Source: an uncultured Polaribacter sp. (GTDB lineage Bacteria > Bacteroidota > Bacteroidia > Flavobacteriales > Flavobacteriaceae). From it: a DNA stretch of 64,000 nt. The DNA is taken from contig CALSME010000001.1 of assembly GCA_943787375.1 (NCBI GenBank), positions 10,001 to 74,000 on the forward strand. Direction: 5' to 3'. The translations under genes and the position numbers were made by a program. Below the pieces are notes generated by a model. The model was not told the DNA's origin and searched no databases. It was given only the letters and a program-made list of their open reading frames with translations. Positions 25,962 through 32,875 of the stretch are shown here, in pieces (within the stretch, counting starts at the first letter, position 1; each line of letters starts with the position of its first letter).

Positions 25962-25969
25962 CAAATCTA
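25962..25969 (-). promoter_or_regulatory. -7 promoter element for the 25182-25931 gene
   Basis: On the minus strand TAGATTTG fits TAnnTTTG, about 30 bases from the ATG at 25931. Confidence 0.4.
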
Positions 25970-26012
25970 CAATTTTTTTTCATTGATAAAAATTTTTATT
26001 CGCAATTCAATG

Positions 26013-26020
26013 TATCTTTG
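26013..26020 (+). promoter_or_regulatory. -7 promoter element for the RecD-like helicase
   Basis: TATCTTTG matches TAnnTTTG, 16 bases before the ATG at 26037. It is divergent from the element at 25962, about 45 bp away. Confidence 0.5.
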
Positions 26021-26036
26021 ATCTTTTAATAGATTT

Positions 26037-27452
26037 ATGATAAAATTACCTGCCGATTTTTATAAAGAAATCGTAAATAAATTTCCTTTTAATTTAACAA
26101 TCAAACAGCGTGCCTTATTTCGTTTGTTGTCAGATTTTATTTTTAATGAAGACAAAAGTGCTGTTTTTATCTTAAAAGGGTATGCAGGGACTGGTAAGAC
26201 TACCACCATAAGTACGCTCGTTAATAGTCTCTGGAAAGTTGAAAAAAAAGCGATTTTATTGGCGCCAACAGGTAGAGCTGCCAAAGTAATAGCCGTATAT
26301 TCTAAAAAACCGGCCTTTACCATTCATAAAAAAATCTATTTTCCAAAAAAACAAAGTAATGGAGGAGTACGTTTTGTTCTTCAACCCAACAAACACACTG
26401 ATACTATATTTATTGTTGATGAAGCATCGATGATTCCAGATAAAGCTCAAAATGGTCAACTCTTTGATGCTACCTCATTATTGGATGATTTAATTTCCTA
26501 TGTATATGCGGGTAAAAACTGTAAACTAATTTTTGTTGGAGATACCGCGCAGCTCCCCCCTGTAAAACTAGACATTAGTCCAGCCCTAGTTTCAGATACA
26601 TTCGAATTGGATTATCAAAAAAATGTAGTTGAAATTGAGTTGGATGAAGTCACACGACAACACGAAAATTCTGGAGTTTTGGCAAACGCCACTTCTTTAA
26701 GGTTGCACATTCAGCAAGATACCATTGATTTTAAATTTGATTTAAAATTCCCAGATATTGTTCGTTTAACAGATGGCTATGATATCGAAGATGCTTTGGT
26801 ATTGGCATATGACTATGGCGTGGAAGATACCGCATTTATTGTACGATCCAATAAAAGAGCCAATCAGTATAATGAACAAATACGATATCAAATTAGAGGT
26901 CAAGAAAATGAGATTTCAACGGGCGACTATGTGATGATTGTTAAAAATAATTATTATTGGTTGGATGAATCTTCAGATGCTGGGTTTATTGCCAACGGAG
27001 ATATTTGTGAGATTGTAAGAATCAAAACAATTAAAGAATTGTATGGTTTTAAATTTGCTGAAGTAGCAATAAGGATGATCGATTACCCAAATATGAATCC
27101 TTTTGATACCGTGGTGATGTTAGATACGCTCTCAAGTGAAACGCCCTCTTTATCGTATGAGGAATCCAACAGATTATATGAAGCTGTAAAAGAAGACTAT
27201 GCCGATGAAAAATCGAAATACAAACAATTTTTAGCCATAAAAAGGAATAAGTACTTCAATGCTTTACAAATTAAATTTTCTTATGCGATTACCTGCCACA
27301 AATCGCAAGGAGGACAATGGAAAACTGTTTTTATAGAACAGCCTTATTTGCCTGAAGGCCCGTCTGTAATTTATTATAGATGGCTGTACACTGCTATTAC
27401 GAGAGCCCAAGAAAAATTATACTTGATTGGGTTTAAGGATGATAATTTTTGA
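26037..27452 (+). CDS. RecD-like superfamily 1 DNA helicase
   Basis: 471 residues. Walker A GYAGTGKTTT near residue 47, LAPTGRAAKV motif Ia, Walker B IVDEASMI, FVGDTAQLPPVK motif III, and the C-terminal UvrD_C_2 segment AITCHKSQGGQW with YTAITRAQEKL motif VI. This is the AAA_30/RecD2-like group common in Bacteroidota, much shorter than RecD of RecBCD and not linked to recB/recC here. The role is presumably 5'-3' unwinding in repair. Confidence 0.92.
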   Translation: MIKLPADFYKEIVNKFPFNLTIKQRALFRLLSDFIFNEDKSAVFILKGYAGTGKTTTISTLVNSLWKVEKKAILLAPTGRAAKVIAVYSKKPAFTIHKKIYFPKKQSNGGVRFVLQPNKHTDTIFIVDEASMIPDKAQNGQLFDATSLLDDLISYVYAGKNCKLIFVGDTAQLPPVKLDISPALVSDTFELDYQKNVVEIELDEVTRQHENSGVLANATSLRLHIQQDTIDFKFDLKFPDIVRLTDGYDIEDALVLAYDYGVEDTAFIVRSNKRANQYNEQIRYQIRGQENEISTGDYVMIVKNNYYWLDESSDAGFIANGDICEIVRIKTIKELYGFKFAEVAIRMIDYPNMNPFDTVVMLDTLSSETPSLSYEESNRLYEAVKEDYADEKSKYKQFLAIKRNKYFNALQIKFSYAITCHKSQGGQWKTVFIEQPYLPEGPSVIYYRWLYTAITRAQEKLYLIGFKDDNF

Positions 27453-27453
27453 G

Positions 27454-28401
27454 CTAGTTGAATCGGTAACTTAACTGAATACTCCCATAATAATTACCAT
27501 TACTAAAACGCAATCCTTCTGATTTTCTACCAGTGTGTATGTACGCGAATCCTAGGTTAAATTGATGAAAAGTAACGCTTAGTCCAAATTCTAAGTCGAG
27601 ATGAAATGGAGTAATTTTATTGGTGATTTCACTTCTTTTGTTAAGAAAACTACCTTGTAACGTTGCATCGTATAAAGTATAATGAACAGTTGTTTTTGCA
27701 TACAAAAATGCTTCTTTTTCACTTTTGTACCCCGTATTAGAGTTGTTAAGACTTGTATTAAAAGCAATTGAATTCATCATTTCTTGTAAAGGAAGCATGC
27801 CGATTCTTGTAAAAAAGCCAGTAGATAAATTGGTAAATACGGTTCCTACTTGTGCTTGATTTGTCCAAGCAAGATCAAAATGACTTGTGTTGCCTTTTAT
27901 TAAACCTTGACGGTAAGAACCCTTTAAGTTTATTCCAGGGGCATTTTTTATTTGATGTTTCCAACCAATCGCTTTTTTAAAATTAAAATAGTGATGTATT
28001 AAATCTTGCAATTCTTCTCCAAGTGCACTAGGACCAATAACTCCTAATTGTAAATTTAGAGTTAAAATTTTATTTTTATAAATATGCTGTTTGCCAAAAC
28101 TACCATATAAATATCCAGCAAAAGGTCTGTCATGCATAGAGATATCTGAAACCGTTGCTTTAAAAGGAGAATACATTTTATGGCCTACTTCCCATTCAAA
28201 AATGGTTTTCTCTAGTTTATTTTTTGTGTTTTTAGATAAGTGTCTGAATGTAAGAAATATACCATTTGTGTAATAGCGATCTTTACTTGGAGAAACATAC
28301 AAATCATTGTCTGTCTTAAATTGAAATTCTTTGCTCATTTTTTTTTGTGAAAAAAGAATCGAAAAAGAAAAGAGTAGTAAAAAGGTGAAAACGATTTTCA
28401 T
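27454..28401 (-). CDS. LpxR family (DUF2219) outer-membrane protein, putative lipid A deacylase
   Basis: 315 residues with a signal peptide ending near FSILFSQ. LpxR signatures are visible: KTDNDLY, then DRYYTNG a few residues later, and HDRPFAGYLYG near residue 90; the protein ends in a strand with aromatic residues (IQLSYRFN), as expected for a barrel in the outer membrane. In Salmonella LpxR removes 3'-acyloxyacyl chains of lipid A. Whether activity is kept here is not tested. Confidence 0.85.
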   Translation of the reverse strand: MKIVFTFLLLFSFSILFSQKKMSKEFQFKTDNDLYVSPSKDRYYTNGIFLTFRHLSKNTKNKLEKTIFEWEVGHKMYSPFKATVSDISMHDRPFAGYLYGSFGKQHIYKNKILTLNLQLGVIGPSALGEELQDLIHHYFNFKKAIGWKHQIKNAPGINLKGSYRQGLIKGNTSHFDLAWTNQAQVGTVFTNLSTGFFTRIGMLPLQEMMNSIAFNTSLNNSNTGYKSEKEAFLYAKTTVHYTLYDATLQGSFLNKRSEITNKITPFHLDLEFGLSVTFHQFNLGFAYIHTGRKSEGLRFSNGNYYGSIQLSYRFN

Positions 28402-28495
28402 AGTACACTCAAATATAAAGATTGTTGTTTAAATTGAGTATTTTTTAACAATTTTATCAAAAAAAGGAATTACTTTAGACCTTTAATTCGCGTAT

Positions 28496-29356
28496 ATGTC
28501 TGCACAAAAAAATAAACTGTCTTTAGCTGATTTTGAGAATATTGAAACAAATAAAGACTTATTAAACGTATTAGAACATAAAAAAATATCTTTTCAGAAA
28601 GTGCAAAAAAGAATTTTGTACAATGAAGAGTTAAGATTGTTACAGATAGAATTGGTGAAACTTCAGCAATGGATATCCAAAAATAAAAAACGAGTTGCCA
28701 TTGTTTTTGAGGGGAGAGATGCTGCCGGAAAAGGAGGAAGTATTCGACGTTTTATGGAGCATATGAATCCAAGGTCTTCCCGTTTGGTCGCTTTAAATAA
28801 ACCTACAGAGGTAGAAAAAGGACAATGGTATTTTCAAAGATATATTAAAGAATTGCCCAATCCAGGAGAGATTGTTTATTTTGATAGAAGTTGGTATAAC
28901 AGAGCTGTTGTAGAGCCAGTCATGGGGTTTTGTACCAAAGCACAGTACAAAGATTTCTTGGTGCAAGTGCCAGAATATGAACACATGATGTATGAGGACG
29001 GACTTATTATTATTAAGTTTTGGCTTTCCATCTCAAAAGAAGAGCAATTGAAACGATTTGAGGCACGTAAAACAAACCCTTTAAAACGATGGAAGTTTAG
29101 TCCCGTAGATCAAAAAGGACAAGAACTTTGGGATTCTTACACAGATTACAAAGATGAAATGTTTAGTAAAACCCACACTTCTTATAGTCCTTGGATAATT
29201 ATTAAAACAAATGATAAAAAGACGGCAAGATTAGAGGCAATTCGACATGTGCTTTCTAAATTCAATTATGATGATAAAGGAACTGTGGCCACTACACTAG
29301 CACCAGATCCAAATGTTGTGATGCGTTACTTTCGTTCTAATGACCAAATTGATTAA
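28496..29356 (+). CDS. ppk2: Polyphosphate kinase 2 family protein (first of a tandem pair)
   Basis: 286 residues. PPK2 transfers phosphate between polyphosphate and nucleotides. Walker A GRDAAGKGG near residue 73, the lid residues in WYFQRYI, the FDRSWYNRAVVEPV Walker B region and the KFWLSISKEEQLKRFEAR lid helix are all present. A single PPK2 domain with an N-terminal helical extension fits the class I type that makes NTP from NDP. The stop overlaps the ATG of the second copy. Confidence 0.93.
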   Translation: MSAQKNKLSLADFENIETNKDLLNVLEHKKISFQKVQKRILYNEELRLLQIELVKLQQWISKNKKRVAIVFEGRDAAGKGGSIRRFMEHMNPRSSRLVALNKPTEVEKGQWYFQRYIKELPNPGEIVYFDRSWYNRAVVEPVMGFCTKAQYKDFLVQVPEYEHMMYEDGLIIIKFWLSISKEEQLKRFEARKTNPLKRWKFSPVDQKGQELWDSYTDYKDEMFSKTHTSYSPWIIIKTNDKKTARLEAIRHVLSKFNYDDKGTVATTLAPDPNVVMRYFRSNDQID

Positions 29357-30144
29357 TGATGAAAAAGTTACTAACAGAAGCAGATTTAAAAAAGCTAAAC
29401 TCAAACAAAGGGCTTTTAGCATTGTTATCTAAAGGTCCAATAAATACAGATAGGGCCTTGCGGTATGTAGACTATGAGAAAAAACTAGTCAAATTACAAA
29501 CCGAATTGATTCGATTACAGACTTGGGCAATCGAAAAAAATGAACGGATTATTATTCTTTTTCAAGGAAGAGATGCAGCGGGTAAAGGGGGCGCAATTCG
29601 AAGAGTTACCGAAAGAATAAACCCTAGGCATATGCGAATTGTAGCACTGCAAAAGCCAACAATAGACGAGCAAACACAGTGGTATTTTCAAAGATATGTT
29701 GAGCAATTTCCGAAAGCAGGAGAAATTGTCTTATTTGATAGAAGTTGGTACAACAGAGCAGTCGTTGAACCGGTGAACGGTTTCTGTACACAAAAACAAT
29801 ACGATGTTTTTATGAATCAAGTGAATAATTTTGAGCAGATGATTTTAGAGTCTGGGATTCATTTGGTTAAGATTTACATGTCAATTTCTAAAAAAGAACA
29901 GGCAAAACGTTTTGAAGATATTAAAAGTGATCCATTAAAACAATGGAAAATGACTCCTGTAGACGAAAGAGCTCAAGAACTCTGGGATGATTATACGATT
30001 TATAAAAAAGCCATGTTTGCCAAAACAAATACGGCAACATCCCCTTGGAAAATTATTCGAGCAAACCGAAAAACAGAGGCAAGAGTCAATGTAATCAATC
30101 ATATTCTAAAAAGCATTCCCTACGATAAGGACATTGAAGTTTAA
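29356..30144 (+). CDS. ppk2: Polyphosphate kinase 2 family protein (second of a tandem pair)
   Basis: 262 residues, a diverged paralogue of the gene before it. The same motifs appear: GRDAAGKGG near residue 71, WYFQRYVEQFP, FDRSWYNRAVVEPV and IYMSISKKEQAKRFEDI. The overlap TAATG with the first copy indicates equal expression and possibly a hetero-oligomer. Two copies in tandem suggest division of work, for example different nucleotide preference (inference). It is convergent with the next gene, the stops overlapping by four bases. Confidence 0.93.
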   Translation: MMKKLLTEADLKKLNSNKGLLALLSKGPINTDRALRYVDYEKKLVKLQTELIRLQTWAIEKNERIIILFQGRDAAGKGGAIRRVTERINPRHMRIVALQKPTIDEQTQWYFQRYVEQFPKAGEIVLFDRSWYNRAVVEPVNGFCTQKQYDVFMNQVNNFEQMILESGIHLVKIYMSISKKEQAKRFEDIKSDPLKQWKMTPVDERAQELWDDYTIYKKAMFAKTNTATSPWKIIRANRKTEARVNVINHILKSIPYDKDIEV

Positions 30145-30773
30145 ACTAAACGATCACTTACTTTCGTGAATATGTAAAAAAGCTCCCCCGCAATTTGTTG
30201 GCTCGTTTTTTCATAAGTTTCGTGCGCTGCCTCTGTGTTATCAGAAAACTTAGGATCTACAAAAGGCAAATGAAAACGATGTGTTGCAGTAGGAATAAAA
30301 GGACAATTCTCATCGGCATTATTACAGGTCGTAATTGCAATAAATGGATTTAGATTCTGAGCATCATCAAACAACTTTGAAAATCCGAGTATCGTTTTAT
30401 CAGTGCCTTCAAATGAAATTGAATATTTCGGGTTTTGATGCGAAAAATCGATAAGTTCAAAATGAAACCCTTCCGACGCTAAGGTTTTTACTGTGTTTTT
30501 AAAAAAAGCAGTCACTTCTGTACCGCCAGAAAATGTATGGATGTTTAAATTGAAGTATTCCGCAGCAAAAAAGGCCCAAACTTGTCCAAACTGACTTCTT
30601 CTCGAATTATGTGTGCAAATAAAATTTAAGTTCACAGTTCCTTCTTTCTGGTATTCTTTTGCAATGTTTTCTGCAATGGTGTCTAGTAATTGTCCTCTCT
30701 CATTAGAAATAGCAATTGTATTTCCTGCATTTTCGAAGAAATTTTTGGTAGAAGTAGTAGAAGTCTTTGGCAT
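30141..30773 (-). CDS. Low-molecular-weight phosphatase / arsenate reductase-like protein
   Basis: 210 residues from the ATG at 30773; a TTG start six codons earlier is unlikely. The phosphate-binding loop is CTHNSRRS (CX5R type with extra Arg) at about residue 53, as in ArsC/thioredoxin-linked arsenate reductases and LMW tyrosine phosphatases. A later cysteine pair in TTCNNADENCPF is typical of the flavobacterial ArsC-like group. There are no ars genes nearby, so arsenate detoxification is only one option. Confidence 0.75.
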   Translation of the reverse strand: MPKTSTTSTKNFFENAGNTIAISNERGQLLDTIAENIAKEYQKEGTVNLNFICTHNSRRSQFGQVWAFFAAEYFNLNIHTFSGGTEVTAFFKNTVKTLASEGFHFELIDFSHQNPKYSISFEGTDKTILGFSKLFDDAQNLNPFIAITTCNNADENCPFIPTATHRFHLPFVDPKFSDNTEAAHETYEKTSQQIAGELFYIFTKVSDRLV

Positions 30774-30788
30774 CTTATTATTTTTGCA

Positions 30789-30816
30789 CAAAAATAAGAC
30801 ATAAAAATACGTCTTA
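30789..30816. promoter_or_regulatory. Palindromic operator candidate in a divergent promoter region
   Basis: A 22-bp near-perfect inverted repeat, TAAGAC..GTCTTA with inner TA pairs and an AAAA centre (30795-30816), overlaps a minus-strand -7 element TATTTTTG (30796-30789) of the ArsC-like gene. Position and symmetry fit a binding site for a dimeric repressor; it could also be chance in AT-rich DNA. Confidence 0.4.
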
Positions 30817-30835
30817 AATTAATTAATTGTTAAAT

Positions 30836-31381
30836 ATGCATTTCAATATTGGTCAAAAAGTAGCCGTTTTAGATGATATTCTAAAAGGAGAGGTTGTTTC
30901 TATTCATGGGAGCGTCATCGCTATTAGAGACCCAGAAGGAATGCTGTTTAATTTTGAGGCCAATGAATTGGTTCTTATTGAAGCGCGGCAATCCGAACTT
31001 TCAAAATTTTCAGACATCAATCATCCTTTACTAAAACAAAAAATGATCGACGTAAAAAAGAAAAAATCGGCATTCATCACCGAAAAAAAAGAAGTGATTT
31101 TAGAGGTTGATTTACACATCAATCAATTGACAAAATCAACTCGCGGAATGGATAATTTTGATATGTTGACCATGCAATTAAATACCGCTCAAAGCAAAGT
31201 GGAATATGCCATTCAAAAAAGAATTTCTAAACTCGTTTTTATTCATGGAGTAGGAGCGGGTGTTCTAAAAACGGAATTGAATTACTTACTGAATAAATAT
31301 CCGGTAAAATATTACGATGCATCCTATAAAAAATATGGACTCGGCGCCACGGAAGTGTACATTTACCAAAACCCAAATTAA
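30836..31381 (+). CDS. Smr-domain (MutS2 C-terminal-like) protein
   Basis: 181 residues from the ATG at 30836 (an in-frame TTG at 30827 is less likely). A small N-terminal beta barrel (IGQKVAVLDDILKGEVVSIHGSVIAI) is followed by an Smr domain whose signatures are LEVDLHI and the glycine loop FIHGVGAGVLK. Smr domains nick or bind RNA/DNA. This barrel-plus-Smr layout is common in Bacteroidota and distinct from MutS2, which would be about 800 residues. Confidence 0.85.
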   Translation: MHFNIGQKVAVLDDILKGEVVSIHGSVIAIRDPEGMLFNFEANELVLIEARQSELSKFSDINHPLLKQKMIDVKKKKSAFITEKKEVILEVDLHINQLTKSTRGMDNFDMLTMQLNTAQSKVEYAIQKRISKLVFIHGVGAGVLKTELNYLLNKYPVKYYDASYKKYGLGATEVYIYQNPN

Positions 31382-31397
31382 TACGTATTTTTGTATC

Positions 31398-32531
31398 ATG
31401 AAATTAATTTATTTAGACAGTGCGGCCACAACTTCTATGGATCCAGAAGTGATTAAAGTAATGCAAGCCTCTATGAAGCATAACTTTGGGAATCCTTCCT
31501 CTACCCATCAATTTGGAAGAAAAGCCAAATCTGCTATAGAAACTGCTCGCAAAAATATTGCCCATCATTTTAATGTTACCCCAAGTGAGATTGTCTTTAC
31601 TTCTGGAGGAACAGAAGCAGATAACTTAATATTACACAATGCTGTTTCCCATATAGGTGTGCAAAGAATCATCTCTACAAAAATTGAACATCACGCAGTG
31701 TCACATACTATTGCGCATTTACAAGAAAAGTATGGTATTGCTGTTGATCATGTGAATGTTGACGAATTTGGGACGGTTGATTTAGTCCATTTAGAGGCTT
31801 TATTAAGCAATACAACTCATAAAACATTGGTGAGTTTAATGCTTATTAACAACGAAATAGGGAATATTTTACCAATAGAAGCTGTTTGTGATTTGTGTAA
31901 AAAACACAATGCGTTGTTTCATTCAGATACTGTTCAGGTAGTTGGGCATTATCCGTTGGATTTACAAAAAACGCCAATCGATTTTATGGTTGCCAGTGCG
32001 CATAAGTTTCATGGACCTAAAGGAGTGGGTTTTGCTTTTTTTAGGAAAGGTTTCGGAATCATGCCGATGTTTCATGGGGGAAATCAAGAAAGAGGTGCGA
32101 GGTCGAGCACTGAAAACGTACATGCTATCTTAGGAATGGAAACGGCATTGGACATTGCCATTGGAGGAATGGAGCATGATAAAATAAAGATTCAAAAAAT
32201 AAAAAATTACTTTATTAAGGAACTTAAAAAATTAAATTCAAAGATAGCGTTTAATGGGCTTTCTGCAGATGCGGATAAAGGAACTTACACGATTTTAAAC
32301 GTTCGTTTTCCTTTTAATAATGATATGTTGCTTTTCAGTTTAGATTTAGCAGGAATTGCTGTTTCTGGTGGTTCTGCCTGTCAGAGTGGAAGTAGTTCGG
32401 GTTCTCATGTTTTGCAAGAAATTTTAAAGGATACAGCATCCAATAATACCTCCATTCGATTTTCTTTTTCAAAACTGACGACACAACAAGATATTGACAA
32501 TACGCTTTTAAAGTTACAAGCACTTTTGTAG
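31398..32531 (+). CDS. Cysteine desulfurase (NifS/IscS-like)
   Basis: 377 residues from the ATG at 31398; the frame opens earlier inside the Smr gene but the family start is MKLIYLDSAATT. PLP lysine in SAHKFHGPKG, and the catalytic cysteine in GGSACQSGSSSGSHVL, a class I type loop. It removes sulfur from cysteine for iron-sulfur clusters or thiolated tRNA. It has no Isc/Suf partners in the window. A TATTTTTG promoter-like sequence lies immediately before the ATG, which would imply an almost leaderless mRNA. Confidence 0.93.
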   Translation: MKLIYLDSAATTSMDPEVIKVMQASMKHNFGNPSSTHQFGRKAKSAIETARKNIAHHFNVTPSEIVFTSGGTEADNLILHNAVSHIGVQRIISTKIEHHAVSHTIAHLQEKYGIAVDHVNVDEFGTVDLVHLEALLSNTTHKTLVSLMLINNEIGNILPIEAVCDLCKKHNALFHSDTVQVVGHYPLDLQKTPIDFMVASAHKFHGPKGVGFAFFRKGFGIMPMFHGGNQERGARSSTENVHAILGMETALDIAIGGMEHDKIKIQKIKNYFIKELKKLNSKIAFNGLSADADKGTYTILNVRFPFNNDMLLFSLDLAGIAVSGGSACQSGSSSGSHVLQEILKDTASNNTSIRFSFSKLTTQQDIDNTLLKLQALL

Positions 32532-32875
32532 GAATTAGTGTTAGTTGTATCTAATGTTTATGCAGTCGTGCAATTCACTGGTAAAGACAAATCCAATATA
32601 ATTTTAATGAGTGAATGTACAAATAATCTCATGTTGACGGTCAACTTTAGCTTGTATTAAGGTTCTTTTTTTGATTTACAGTTACTTCGTTTGTAATTAT
32701 TTGTCAGTACTACTGTTGTAGATTTTAAGTGATGAAATTGATAATAGCGTTGTGTATTGATAGTTTTGGTTTTATTCTTAAACCATACAGAATATTTTTT
32801 TTACACTACATTTTGATTAAAATAAACAATCATATTTCTTTTTTGATTAATTTAGTAGCCAAACAATTCAAAATA
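32532..32875. other. Intergenic region upstream of the PUL regulator
   Basis: 344 bases between the desulfurase and the regulator start. It holds the perfect palindrome GTTGAC-G-GTCAAC at 32633-32645, the only compact symmetric site in the stretch. An open frame in phase with the regulator begins at 32729 but encodes a leader-like, low-quality sequence. No clear TTG/TAnnTTTG promoter was found. Confidence 0.45.

Noticed and set aside
32729-32875. Upstream in-frame extension of the PUL regulator
   Set aside because: Opens at a GTG and would bury the obvious signal peptide that starts at the ATG at 32876.
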